From contig DATKCT010000197.1 of the NCBI GenBank assembly GCA_035513055.1, forward strand, positions 1 through 64,000: 64,000 nucleotides of DNA, given 5' to 3'. Position 1 is the stretch's first letter, and each line of letters opens with the position of its first letter. Below the pieces are notes generated by a model, which saw only the letters and a program-made list of their open reading frames with translations, did not search any database and was not told the DNA's origin. This DNA is from DATKCT01 sp035513055. Lineage in GTDB: Bacteria > Verrucomicrobiota > Verrucomicrobiia > Verrucomicrobiales > DEV007. The translations under genes were made by a program, and so were the position numbers. Below, piece by piece: positions 42,413 through 55,400 of this stretch.

Positions 42413-45400
42413 GTTCTCCGGAGAACCCAATTCTCCGCAACCGCAAAAATAGAAGAGCCGACGCATCCCCGGGAAGTTCTTCGAGTTCCCAATCGCCTGT
42501 CGCCTCTCCTGTGAAATCCGGCCACGGTCGCCAAGTGTGCAAATCCGTGCTGGTCTCGATCGCATAGCTGTCGCCCTGCCGTCCTCGCCATCGGATACGC
42601 AGACCCTGGTCTCCGCTGGCATCCCATTCCAGCATCGCCGGCACAGCCGGTTGTTCCTCGTCATCGTCGAGAATCGAGAACCCCAAGGGGCCGTCCGCCG
42701 GTATTGCGTTGCGCAGGTCCATGAAGGCAAGCAGCGCCACCTTCGTGTTCTCCGCTATCAAGTCATCGTAGATCGCTATCTCGACCTCCACTGTTTCCTG
42801 GCCTGGATTCAACTGAAAATAGACCGGATCCAAAGCGTAATCCTGCCCCGGCGAAGCGTCGCCTCCGGCCGGGCTCAGGAATCCCTGGATCAGCCGTCCG
42901 CTCGCCTCCGACAACGTGAGAATCAACCGGGCCATGCCCTCTCCTTCTCCCACCTCGATCCAGTCCCCATGCAAGACCGGCTCGGGATCATCATCCACGA
43001 TCGTCACCAATGCCGGACCACCCGCCACCTGCCCATGACTGGGCGCCGCCAATTCCACAGTAAAAGTCTCATCGTCTTCGTCGAGCCCATCGTCCACGAC
43101 CGGTATTTCGATGAATGCGGACTTCGCTTCAGCGGGAACCTCGACGATCCCGGACTGCATCGCGAAGTCGCCAGGAGCCACGGCCGTTCCGGGCACGGTG
43201 CGGTAGCTTACCCAAGACGCCTGCTGACTCAGCCTGGATCGCAACACCTCAAGCCGCGCAAAACCGGCGGATTCACTCACCGCCGCCGGCCGGACCATCC
43301 ACGCGTCCTCCGGGTCGTCGTCCAGAATCGTCAACTTCGCGGTTGTTCGTTCCAGGAGGACATTGCGCACTATCCCAACTCGAAACTCGACCACCTCGCT
43401 TTCCTCGTGGAGAAAGTCGTCAATTAATTGAAAACTCCAAACCGGTTCCAATGAGCCCGGCGGGAACACGACCACCGATCCCGGCCAGAGGTAATCGGAG
43501 CCCGCCGTCGCCGTTCCTCCGGTGATGGTGAGCTGAACGGTGATCTCGAAGCCGCTGGGGCCGGAAAGCCGCAACGGCGGGGCAACATCGAGAGACCCTT
43601 CCCAGACCTCACCGTCTTCCAGCACCAACACCGGACGCGGATCATTATCAGCGATAATGATCTCGGTCACAAAAGGTCCCGGTTGGGCATGGGTCAACCC
43701 CACGCACTCCAGGTAGATGGATTCCTCCGGCTCATCCATCGCGTCATCCGGCAGGAGCGCCTCGATCACGGCGGAAGTTTGCCCGGGCGGGAACCGCAAC
43801 ACACCGGTCTCCAACGGAGCATCGTCGACTGTGGAACTCGAACGTCCGGTGAACCGCCAGGCATACTCGACCGGAACAGCCGCCGGGCCGCTGAGCGAGA
43901 CCGGTATCGTGAGGAGTTCGCCTTCCGTCGCCGCAATTCGCACCGGCGTCTTGAGGGCCGGAAGCGGTTCGTCATCCAATAATGGGACGGCAACCACCGG
44001 ATCAGCCGTCACGCCGTTCGTGATCTCCGTGACCACAAAATAGAAGAACTCCTCTTCCTCACTCCAAGGGTCGTCCACCAAGGCGATCTGCACCCGAGCC
44101 TCCGTGTCTCCCGGCGCGATGGTTTGGACTCCTGATGCCGCCAAAAAATCCTCGTTCTCCTTGGCAGTACCGCTCGCCAACCGGTAGTGCGCCGTCACGG
44201 GCGAACCGCTGGCATGAGAAAGGCGCAGGATAACCTCTGCATAAGCGCTTCCTTCCATGGCAGGAACCGCTTCAATGGTCAGCTCGGGCGGCCCGTCGTT
44301 GTCGGCCACCTCCAATAAGGCTTCGGCGCCCGCAGGATCCACGATTCCGCCGCCATCCACTACTTCCAACCCTAAGATGCCGGTTTCAACCCCTTCCGCA
44401 ACAGCGTCATCCTCCACCACCAAACCTAACGTAAGTTCCGTCTCGCCTTCCGCAAAGCAGAGGTCCCAGGCAGCCGGATTCAGATCCGCAGCCGGGTCCA
44501 GCGATCCCTCCCCGGGAAACTCGCGGACCGAGAGCCTGACGCAACTCGCGGCATCCACTCTTCCCGACCGGAGCACCGTGATCGCGACACCCTCCGCGTC
44601 GCCTTCCCGCACCGCATAGGCGAACCCCATCAATCGATAAACCGGCAACTCCTCGTTATCGAGAATGACTACCTCCAGGCGTAACTTTTCACCCAAGCCC
44701 GCACCCAACACTCCGGCAATCTCGACCACAATCGACTCCGGACCCTCGGAGAGCGCGTCGTCCACGATGACCAGCGGCACGGTCCACCGGTCCACGCCAG
44801 CAGGAATGACCACACCCGACGCAAACCGCTCCGGCAGCAGGTAGTCCTCGCCCAAGGCCGCCGTTCCACTCCACAACAGGTCGACCGCCACGGGGCGGGA
44901 CACCACATTCCCACACTCGAAAACAAGCGTAAGCTCTCCGCCGGATTCAGCGATAGTCTGCGGAGCCTCCCCAAAACTCACTCGGACGAACGAGCCCGCA
45001 TCGAGGGGATTGCTGTTCTGCATGAATTCCTCGGCTTCCGTGCAGCCGTCTCCATCCGAATCCCCGTGGGGATCCACGGCGACTCCCTCGCCAAACCATT
45101 CCTGAACCCAGGCGTCGGGGAGTCCGTCCGGAGTCTCTCCCCAGCCATCGCGCCTCAAAGAGAGCACCTCGATCCACTCGAGAGCCGAGCCGTGCGTTCC
45201 GCTCTCCACACGAAAAAGCGCCCGGTCGTAATAGCGTCCGCTTTGTGCGGAGAGCGGCGCCAACTGGAAGAAACCGATTGGAGTGTACACGATGTCCCCG
45301 TCCTCTCCATGAAACTCACCGAAGTTCGACGTGGTCCGGCCAGAGTAGAATCGCAACGACCAAGGATTCATTCCGGAATCCTCCCCCAGCGGCCCGCGCT

Positions 45401-46322
45401 GCGCGGGAATGCGCAGCAAGTCCGGAACGAGATAGGCCCCGCCTCCAGCCACGGTCGGCGCTTCGAGCGTTGCCGGGAACGCCGGGGGAGGCAAGATCTC
45501 TGGATATGCCCGTCTCAAAGTGACGAGGTCCCAGGCATCCAGCCGCGCTCCCCGCGCATCGCCATGCACCACAGCATACATCAGGGCATTTCGAAGCTCA
45601 GAGTCCGCTTCCTCGGGATCTTCGCTGGAGTGCGCCAGCCCTAACGCATGACCGATCTCGTGCGCCAGGACTTCCTCCAGCGTCGCCGGATCGGAGAGAA
45701 TGCCCTGCCGATGGTTCAGGATCACGTAACCGCCGGTGGTCCGATGAAACTCCTGATGGAAGACTCGACCGCCGCTGCCTATGCCCAAGGTTCCACTGGT
45801 GGTGAAAAGTCCCCCAAAGGCCACCAGGTTAGGGTCAAGGATCCTTTCGTGCAGGTCGTGAAGTTGCACTCGAATTCGTCCATCTCTTCCCGGCAGGAGA
45901 TCCGCGGCATCTCCAAATGCCGTCACTCCCTCGAGATGAAAGCGCAATCCGGCTGCGGCTTCCCAAGCGGAAAACGCCCGTGTCGCCGCGGTGAGTGCGC
46001 TGTCCAGAGAAAGTCCCTCCGGCAGCGCTTCGGCGTCGACGACGTAGGGAATGCTCTGCCCGGAATCGCCGTTCACCCAGCGAGAAGGATAGGGATCCGC
46101 ACCCGCCGGGAGCGAAAACGGGGTCAATCCGCCCGCCGCCGATTTCTCCAAGGTCGCCCAGCCTTTGGCGGACTCGTGCCCGCCCGCGCTTTTCTTCAGA
46201 CTGTTTTTCGTGCCTTCCGGAAGCCAAGTCGCGGCCTCGAGGCGAGGAGCAAGATCACCAGCTCCCCAAAGCAAGCTGATACACAGGATCCAGACGTGAC
46301 CGGCTACCCTAGCTATGGGCAT
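42372..46322 (-). CDS. Secreted matrixin-like metalloprotease with seven Calx-beta domains
   Basis: 1316 aa. The ATG at 46322 has GGAAGG six bases upstream and opens a signal peptide (MPIARVAGHVWILCISLLWG). The N-terminal domain (about 60-290) has the zinc motif HEIGHALGLAH (about 218-228) followed by a distant NALMY Met-turn, as in metzincin/matrixin proteases. An acidic DSDGDGCTEAEEF loop follows near 420. Then come seven Calx-beta domains, each closing with an I-x-D-D/N-D/E type end (LDNEE, ADNDG, LDDEP, ADNDP, LDDDP, VDDDP, LDDDE). The C-terminus contains YAIETSTDLHTWRPW, the module shared with the neighbours. Expected to bind Ca and act outside the cell. 171 bp downstream of the giant gene. 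Confidence 0.87.
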   Translation of the reverse strand: MPIARVAGHVWILCISLLWGAGDLAPRLEAATWLPEGTKNSLKKSAGGHESAKGWATLEKSAAGGLTPFSLPAGADPYPSRWVNGDSGQSIPYVVDAEALPEGLSLDSALTAATRAFSAWEAAAGLRFHLEGVTAFGDAADLLPGRDGRIRVQLHDLHERILDPNLVAFGGLFTTSGTLGIGSGGRVFHQEFHRTTGGYVILNHRQGILSDPATLEEVLAHEIGHALGLAHSSEDPEEADSELRNALMYAVVHGDARGARLDAWDLVTLRRAYPEILPPPAFPATLEAPTVAGGGAYLVPDLLRIPAQRGPLGEDSGMNPWSLRFYSGRTTSNFGEFHGEDGDIVYTPIGFFQLAPLSAQSGRYYDRALFRVESGTHGSALEWIEVLSLRRDGWGETPDGLPDAWVQEWFGEGVAVDPHGDSDGDGCTEAEEFMQNSNPLDAGSFVRVSFGEAPQTIAESGGELTLVFECGNVVSRPVAVDLLWSGTAALGEDYLLPERFASGVVIPAGVDRWTVPLVIVDDALSEGPESIVVEIAGVLGAGLGEKLRLEVVILDNEELPVYRLMGFAYAVREGDAEGVAITVLRSGRVDAASCVRLSVREFPGEGSLDPAADLNPAAWDLCFAEGETELTLGLVVEDDAVAEGVETGILGLEVVDGGGIVDPAGAEALLEVADNDGPPELTIEAVPAMEGSAYAEVILRLSHASGSPVTAHYRLASGTAKENEDFLAASGVQTIAPGDTEARVQIALVDDPWSEEEEFFYFVVTEITNGVTADPVVAVPLLDDEPLPALKTPVRIAATEGELLTIPVSLSGPAAVPVEYAWRFTGRSSSTVDDAPLETGVLRFPPGQTSAVIEALLPDDAMDEPEESIYLECVGLTHAQPGPFVTEIIIADNDPRPVLVLEDGEVWEGSLDVAPPLRLSGPSGFEITVQLTITGGTATAGSDYLWPGSVVVFPPGSLEPVWSFQLIDDFLHEESEVVEFRVGIVRNVLLERTTAKLTILDDDPEDAWMVRPAAVSESAGFARLEVLRSRLSQQASWVSYRTVPGTAVAPGDFAMQSGIVEVPAEAKSAFIEIPVVDDGLDEDDETFTVELAAPSHGQVAGGPALVTIVDDDPEPVLHGDWIEVGEGEGMARLILTLSEASGRLIQGFLSPAGGDASPGQDYALDPVYFQLNPGQETVEVEIAIYDDLIAENTKVALLAFMDLRNAIPADGPLGFSILDDDEEQPAVPAMLEWDASGDQGLRIRWRGRQGDSYAIETSTDLHTWRPWPDFTGEATGDWELEELPGDASALLFLRLRRIGFSGEPNQARPEPPGDGD

Positions 46323-46493
46323 GCCGCACCTTCCGATACTCCGCCTCGATCGTCCAGCGCTCCCTCCAGCGCCCGGGCGCTCTTTCGCATGCAGCGCCCA
46401 AGCCATTTTCATCACAAAGATCCGCCCACGGAACCCGAAACCACTTGGCTCCGCAGCGCCCCCCGGTCCCTCTGCCGAGCAATCTTTCGGGTC

Positions 46494-49400
46494 TTAACGG
46501 GTCACGCGTATGCGATAGAATCGGACCTGTTGACCCTCCGGCAGACCAGCGCCCAAGATGACCCGGTCGTAGCCTGTGCCGGCGGCTGGAATGGTGTTCA
46601 CCACCCAAGAAGGCGCCGCTCGCCATGTGCCGAGATCCGTGGATTGCTCGAGAGTATAACGGAGCAATTGGTCCTGTGCGCGCCGGCGATAGGAAACCCG
46701 CAACTCCATGCGTTCACCCGTGGAAGAAGGTTCCACCCAAACACGCAAGGGCTCGCTCTCCTCGCGCCTCCGCGGATCAAGGCCGAATGCATACTCTTCG
46801 ACGTTCTTCCGGCCGTCGCCATCGGCATCCGCCATCAATCCCCAGAGAATGGGACCCAATGTGGGCTCGGAGAGTTCCTCAGAATCGAAATGCTCCTGTT
46901 GCCAGTCGAGCAAGGATGCCGCCGCTGCGTTGATGATCAATGGATTTCCCGAACCTCCAGAGGCGGAATTGCCGAGCACCAAGACCGCCACCTGCTCGGT
47001 CGCGTGAGAACGTTCGTTGTCGGAGAGGCGATCCTCATCGATGGCCAAGGCGATGGAGGTCGTCGTCAATGGTGTCGTTCCATAGAGGACTGGCCATCCC
47101 CCATCATTGACGTCCATCGCTGCCGACGATGCTACGGCAGCCACCGGATCAGCAATTCCAGAAACTGCATACTGAATGGGCGGAGTATTCTCCATTCCCA
47201 CGATCGTGTCCGCTCCCACAAAAGCCGAATAGTCGTATTCCCCGACATTTCCGGTCCCAGCTTCGATCACGATGTAACCTACCGTCTCGTCCACACGCGC
47301 AGTGACCGGGTCTTCCGCCACGTGCTTTCCGGTCCACAACTGAGTACTGCTGGGCGGATTGCCGGAATTCGAGCCGCGAGCCCAGAATACGGAAAACCGC
47401 GCGTCGTTGCTGGTCTGGACTTGTCCCAACACAACCGGATTGCTGTAGGGCTGCTGGTAGGACCGGTTCTGCCCATTCCACGATGACTTGCGATCAGTCA
47501 GTGTTGAGGTGTAGCGCACCGCCTCCATTTTGATCCCGTCTACAGCGGCGGAATACACCCCTTCCTCTACGACCACGTAGTGAACAGGAGCAACAACAAT
47601 GGGGGGCGATGCGACGTTGTCGAGGCGCGCCAAGCGAATCTGAAACGAATTACCCATCGCGTTCTGAATCCGGGGCACAACGGGCACTTGGGTGTTGCTG
47701 TATTGCGGTGTGGCAATAACGACCATGGAATCGTAGCTGCGATCCAATGTCACCGTCATCCAACCCGCGGCGCTCGACACATCGGCCAGTACTCCTGTCT
47801 CGAAGATATTTTGCGGGACCGGCGGACCCTCCGGAATCATATCATCCGTGCGCAAACCATGGTAGAGCCCCTGCCGGATTTGGCTGCCGGCCGGCAACAC
47901 GACCGCATCCAACTGCAACTGAGAGGCTGCGCCCAATGCATTGGGAAAGCCGATCCGATGGAGCTTGGGCGGGTTCGAGCTGTCTCCGGCAAGGTACATC
48001 ATCCCGTCGGGCCCAAGCGCCATATCACCCACGTAATCCGGAGCCGCATAAGTGTGCAGCAAGACCTGCGTGCCCGCCACTGCGCTGGTGCGGGCGGCCG
48101 TTGGCGACGCGGGGCCTGGGTCGGCAGAAAGGTCGTATTGATACAAGGCGACTGTATCCATGTCATTCACGTACAATTTCGTTCCATCATGAGAGAACTC
48201 AAAGAATGAACTTCCATGGGATAACTCGATCGAACTCGTCGAACTGACGACACCTGTGGCCGGATTGAAATCATAGATGTTCATCCGGGGCGGAGACCAA
48301 GCCACGGCGAGGCGGCGCCCGCCCAGGCTATAGCGAAAACTTCCTCCCTTTCCATCCAGATTGAAGTTGCTCACCGGCGCGCCCACTCCCGCGCTGGTGA
48401 TGGGATAGACGTCGCCTGTTCCGATAATAAGCCAATAATCGGCGCCATTGGCATGCGGAACCAGGACCCAACCTTCCTTGCTCGATGTGCTCCCCGCCAC
48501 CAGCACTCCTGGAGGGTCGACGACGGCTCCGTGCAAACCCACGGACAGATCTATCTCCGTGAAATGAACGCGTTGCTCGTTTCCTCCGGTCGTGAAGATA
48601 TACAGATTCTCTCTCGGATTCCCCCCAGGCTTAGGAACGATGATGGCCGGAATCGAGTTGTTTTCGCCGTTGCCGGCCCCGAGCGTCCCATCAGCCCCAG
48701 TCAAAATCATTCCCGTTTGCGCATTCCACGCTGTTCTGCCGTCCGAGTAGACAAGCCATTCACCTGTGTACCAGTCGCTCCAGGTGCCGCCGCCGCCCAA
48801 TGGGAATCCAAAGGGTTGACCGCCGCCCACAGTGAGATTGCGGCGCTCGTCCCAAGACAAAGTCACGCCATTGCCGAAGATCCAGTTGTCTCCGAAAAGA
48901 TGCCCGATGTTGTAGACCTCGATCGTTGTTCCGCTCGAGCACACAGGAGGCGCGATTCCGTCGTCGACACAAATGGTGAAGGTCGTCGTCTCATGTTTGG
49001 ACCACTCGATGCGGTCTTCAGTGGGCACGAAACACAGCCCCTGAATCGCCGTCGTAGCGTCAGCGGCCGTGCCGAAAAAGGTGTAGGTCCCGGGCGGTCC
49101 TTCGACAAACCCGTCCAAATCCGTCAATTCACCCTTGGCCGGATCGTCGATTTCGACCGTCACGGTCAAAGGCTGCAAGCCATTGCTATCCACTTCTCCA
49201 ATCACCACCGTGGCGAAGGGCTTGGCGATCTCGTCGTCCCTGTGAAAATCAATAGCTTGTACTCCGGTTAGCGTCGGCGCATCATTGGCCCCCTTCACGG
49301 TCAACACGACTTTGGCGCCGGCATGATCGGAGTTCGCAGCCACCACGCGCACCATAACCGCAGCCTCATAAACTCCTCCCGTATCGTCCTCTACCTGGTA

Positions 49401-52400
49401 GGTGAAGGTCTCCACCCCCGTGAAGCCCCCTTCCGGCGTGTAAAGGAACGCGTCTTCATCCAGGTTCAACGCCACCATCCCATTGCCGCTCGGACCTCCG
49501 GACACCCCCGCCAATTCCGGAGGAACGCCCCCCGGTATACGGCGATCGTTGGCCAAGACATCCAGGAAATTGTCGTCCGAATTCGAGACAACCGTGAAGA
49601 TATCATCGCCCACGAAAATGGATCCAGCCTTCACCGTGGCTGTGGCCGAACCCGTGCCGCCTCGACCATCGGAAAACTGATAGGTAAAGGTCTCCGTGCC
49701 GATGAAGCCTTCCATCGGAGTGTAGAACAAGAATGCTCCATCTGGCGCCACTTCCAAAACACCGCCTTCCGTAGGATTGGTGAAACCGGTTACCACGAGC
49801 GGGGGTCCGTTGATCGGCAGCAGGCGGTCATTCGCCAATACCCGCAACGCATTCCGCACGCTGTCGCCTGCCACACAGTAGAAGTCATCACCCCCTCTCA
49901 GTTCGCCGCTGCGGTCGAGCACATTCACTGTCACCGAAGCCGCCTGCCGGGGATGCGTCGCCGCTCCAATCTCATAACTGAACGTGTCCTGTCCCGAGAA
50001 CCCGGGATCCGGTGTGTAGATGAGCGCAGACCGCGAAGCATTCCAAACTGCCGTCCCACCGACCGGGTTCTCGACAAATGTGATCTCGATCACCTCTCCA
50101 TCATCGGGAATCAAGACGTCATTGGCCAAAACCGGAAGGATGTTTCCTGCGCTTTCCCAGTTCACTCCGAAAACGTCGTTCGCGGCGAGAAACCCGTCTT
50201 CAACCACCATCACGCTGACAAGCGCCATCCCCGTCCCGCCGAAGGCATCCTGCGCCAGGTAGGTAAAGGTCTCCGTACCGAAGAACCCCGCCGCAGGTGT
50301 GTAGAGCACGGAGCGGCCGTCCGCGGAAACCGAAACGGTTCCGCCGCCGGAGGGCGCCGCAAGTCCTCCCGCAGCCAAGGTCCAACTCGCCGCCGTAGCC
50401 GGCAGCACTCCGTCGTTGGCCAGGACCGGCAAAGCATTCCCTTCCGTTCCGCCAACAACGAAGAAATGATCGTTCCAGGCGCGCAGACTACCCATGCGAT
50501 CGGGAACGGTCACATGGACATCGGCACCGAAGCTCGTGCCGCCTCCCGCTGTCGCGAGATACGAGAACTGTTCGACGCCGGTGAATCCCGGGGCCGGCGT
50601 GTAACGGGCGACTGTCCTTCCGCCCAGCAAGATGATGTTCACGGTCCCCCCCTGATCAGCCGGGCTCAGGCTCGTCAGCGCGATCGAGGCTCCGCCTGGC
50701 AAGAAGAGATCGTTCGCCAGCAGATCCAAGTCAGCCGTCCCGCCCGGGGCCACCTGAAAACGGTCCTCTTTGGCGGCGAGCGGGCCGAAAGCGGGGATCA
50801 CTTCGACTTGCACTTCGGCCATGCAGAATCCATTGGGTCCATCGGCGATTTCGTAGGTGAAAGTCTCCACTCCGACGAATCCGAAGGCAGGCGAGTAAAG
50901 TATGCCCTCGCCCTCCGGACTCACCAGGGCAGTCCCTCCGCGATTCGGAATGCCGGCCTGAGTGACTTTCAGGCTCAAGCTGGGATCGATCCCCAAGTTC
51001 ACGTCATTGAGCAAGACAGGAAGAAACACGTCGATGGATCCCGCAATGACCTGGAAAGCGTCTCCGTTGGCGAATAGCAGACCGTCGTCCGTCGCCGTAT
51101 ACTCAAACTCGTCGGTCGCCGTTTCCCCTTGTCCCAACCATTCGAAGAGGCCGCCGGGAAGGTAGTCGAACGAACCATCCGAATACAGGGTCACCATGGC
51201 GCCCAAGAGCGTTTCGAAGGTCGCTGCAGGAATGGCCCGCAACACATCGTCGGGCGCGTTCCCATCCATGTCGATGTCGACGTCGTTGGCCAAAACGCCG
51301 TCTCCCACCGAAATACTGACGTCAAAGTCCTCCTCCACCATCGCCACGTCGTCAAAGGCCACCGGCGCGTCGTTGACGCCCGCGACCCGCACGAACACCA
51401 TTGCGGAAGCGTTACCTCCATTGCCGTCGGAGATCGTGTATTCAAAATGGTCCTCCACAATCTCCTTCTTCGAGAGCATCTGCAGCGCCAAGGAGCCGGT
51501 CGGGTTATAGATGATTGGACCACCGGCAGGCGTTAATGAAACAGCCGCGCCCAGATTGCTGCTGAGTCCCACTGACGCGACCGTAAGCACGTCGTCTGGA
51601 GGATTTCCGTTCTGGTCGACATCCGTGTCGTTGGCCAGCACAGCGGCGCGCGCTATGCTCAAAGCATGGTCCTCGTCCGTGGCGAAGGGGCCATCGTCCC
51701 GAGCCACCGGAGGGTCGTTCCTGCCGGTTACCTTGATACAGACTGTGGCGATGCCGGGAGCGCCGTGGGGATCGATCACCAGGTAACTGAAGCGGTCCTC
51801 GACTATCTCCCCCGCAGCCAAAGCGTCCAGGACCGCCGATCCCCGCGGATCATAAGTCAGGGTCGACTCAGTCCGGTCCGCCCGAAGGATGAGCTGCACA
51901 TGAGCGCCCAACTCGCTGATGGTCTCGAGGTCGCTCAACTCGACCCGGGTCGGGTCTTTGTCCTCCAATACGAATCCGAAGGGCTTGACCCAGCAAATGC
52001 GCAAGGCCAGTCCGCTCTCTCCCGTGTCCGGATCCGTGTCGTTGAGAAGAAGAGTATCCGCGGCAAAAGTAAGCGCCGTGTCCTCGAAGGTCGCCAGAGC
52101 GGGGATGGCCGCCGGTTTGTCGTCTTGTGGAGTGGGCGCATCGTTGACCCCTGTAAGATGCACGCTCACCGTGCCCGTGGCACGTTCCAGATTCGCGGCG
52201 ATCTCGGCGGCATTGGCGCCACGAGGAAGATTCGGCGTCGTTCCGTTCGCGTAGTCCAGAATGATGTAATCGAAAGTGTCGACCGCCATCGTGCCGGCCG
52301 GCAGCGCCTGAATTGTGGCCGAAACCGTCGGATTATACGATACAGCCGCCCCGGCCATCGGCGTATGAACAATGCTCAAGGCTGCTCCTAAACTGCTCTG

Positions 52401-55400
52401 CGCCGCGGGCAAGAATTCCACTCGGATCACATCGGTCCGGTCCGCATCGAAATCGTTGGCCAACACGTCGACTTCCAGCGGGCTGTCTTCATCGGTCTCG
52501 ACTTCGTCGTCAAAGGCGATGGGCGGCGCGTTGCCTTCCGCCAGAGGAACATTCATCTCATCCTCCCCTGGCGTGGCTGTGCCCGGCAGGAAAGCCCCCA
52601 GGAACTCGCAGTTTCGCGTCACGGATTCTTCGGCTTCCCGCAGCTCGACGCCGGGATCCCCGCTCTCCTCGAAGCTGGCCAAATAGGTGGCCGTCGCCAC
52701 CAGCGCTCCCATGGGACCTGCCGTCCGGATCTCGACGATTCCGCCGTTCTCGCCCAGATCGAGATTCCCGGAAACCGAGGCGTCCTGCACAGGCACAGAT
52801 CCCGGAGGAGAGGGCATTACGGGGAGGCCCGTATCCTGGGCGACCAATATACCGGCGCCGGGCACGAGATTGACCGGCGAGAAGACGTGCCTGAGAACTC
52901 CTTGAACCCAAACTTCGTACCCTCCGAGATTCAGCGTCTCGGAATCGCGCGGGTTGACCACTTCGATGTATTGGGCGGCGCCGGCCGGCGGATCGAACTG
53001 GATCTCATTGATGACGATTCGCTTGAACGTATTCGCCTCGTAAGCGCCAGCATCCGGCGCAGCGTCTCGCCAGACATCGCGTTGATCCGTGGCAATGCCG
53101 GAGGCCAGCCCAGCACCCAGCGCGGGACTTCCCGCGGGCAGTCCATGCGTTCGCGTCTGACCCCCGTTATCCGCCAACGGAAGAAGGGGCAACACCTGAG
53201 AGCGGCGGTCCGATGGTTGATCCAGGAGAATCAACGTCTGCGGCACTCCACCTTGGGACAGCGTGACGCGAGTGTCGTCATCTGCGACATTGCCTCCGAG
53301 TGAGATAATCCGTCCCGCCCCATTAGGGTCTAAAGGGTTGGGATCGCCATCCGCCAAAAGACAATTCCGCAGGTTCAAGCGCGTGTTGAATACGTTCGTG
53401 CGGATGGCGCTGCCGAGATGCGCCTCGTCAACATTCTCGAAGAATGTGCAATGTGTCACATTCACGTCGAAGGACATCGATTCCACATTTGCATTCTCGA
53501 CATAGAGGGCTCCCCCGCCCACTCCGTTCTCGCTGCCCTGCACGTTCTGTGAGAAAGTGACGTTAAACAAATCACAGCGCTGTGAGGTGTGCAGTGAAAT
53601 CGCGCCGCCTCCTTCTCCGAGATTCACCCCGGTGCGATTGAATGCGAAAAGCGAATGGGAAGCCGTCAGGCGGCCTCCTTCGACATCAATGGCGCCGCCC
53701 CATTGTTCGGCGAAACATTCAAGCGCTTCTATATGATCCACCACGAGGGTGCTGCCCGGTCCCACTGAGATGGCTCCCCCATTGCCGAAGTCGCTTTCGG
53801 CATCCGAACCGTGAATCAAACTGATGTAGGAAAGGTGCAGGTAGGAAGCGATGGACGGGCTGCTGTCCGATGCCGCGACGCCGACCTGGAAGATTTGCAC
53901 ATCGGGCGCCCCGTCTTCGTCGGAATCTCCGCTCAGAAACAGTTTCTCAGCCCCGGGTCCGGTGATGGTCAGGTTTTTGTCGATCACCAGCGGACTTTGC
54001 AGCCGGATGATAGCCAAAGATTCCACGGCATAGATATGCGCGAGATCAAAGGCCACATGGTCATTGCCCTGCGCGTCGCTGATCGCTTGTCTGAGCGAAC
54101 CGGGGCCGGAGTCGTCCAAGTTCACGACGACGCGCACCACCTGCTCGACTCGCACCAGCAGAGAGAAAGACATATCGATCCGGCCTCCCAGGCGATCGGT
54201 TAGAGTCGATGTGAAGAAGACCTCGATTCCCGGCTCGCCGGCCGGAACGGGATAACCCGGATCCAGCGCGAACTCCAAGCCCTGCAACGCCGCCTCCATA
54301 TCGACAGCGCCGGCTGTCCCCACATAAATTCCGGATCCAGGAGGGGATTCCGAAATGCGGCCCGTGCTATCGACCAGGAAGCCCTTGCTCGCGTCGTCGA
54401 GTTGGATCCGGATGGTGATCTGATCGTTCAGATCCACGTCGTCGAGCGTGAAGTCCATTCCAAAGGGAAGAATTCCCGAGCCCGCCACGACCATCCTCCG
54501 TCCCGACGGGGCATTCGTGACGACAGGATCGTCGTTCTCCGAAATGATCACGATCCTTACTTGTTCGCGCACGACCACATCCCCACTGTCGTCGTCCAGA
54601 ACCACACGGAAGATCACCGTTTCATTTTGACCGGGCGGCAAGCGATTTGATCCGGGCGTAAAGGTCAACCCTTGAATAGCGGCGGTGGCCTCGGCCGGCG
54701 TGCCGCTGAAAACGTATTTGGCCGCGTTAAGTCCGTCTACCGTGAAACCGGGCGTCTCCGGGCCCTCAAGCATCCCCGGAACCGGAGTCGAGGCGGTGCC
54801 AGGCGGCAAACTCGACAGCATCTCGATCGAGATACCGAGTTCCTGCATCCCTTGTTCGTCGACGTCCCCGATCTCGACCGAAGCAAATGGTTTGACGGTC
54901 TCATTGTCCGTAATCGAACCGAGCGCCTGAAACTTGATGAAGGTGGGCAGGTCGTTGACCGCCACGATGTGCGCCGTGGTCCGGTTGTCGGCGCCCAAAC
55001 TATCGCCATCACTATTCTTCAAGGTCAGGCTGACCTGAATGGTTTCCTGAGTCGTAACCATGTTCGGAACCGGCTGAAACGCCAGTCGCCTCACGGCATT
55101 GGTCGCATCGCTAGCGGCCCCCACAAAGACCAGCTTGTCCGCCAATGGGGAGAAACGCAGGGGTGGATCGCCGACTTCGATGAAAGTTCCGAGGCCGGCC
55201 GTCAAGACGTTCTGGCTCGCGAATTCCCCGGGAGTAACCACGAAAGCGGTGACTTCCAGAGAAGCGACGTCCGACCCGGTGATGGCGACTCCTTCGAACA
55301 GCCTCCGCGCGGAGTTGTCTGGAATGATTTGACCGGAAACCGTTCCCCGGATGTTGCCGGTGATGCTAGGAGTGGCCACGGTGATCTCCACCTCTTCGCT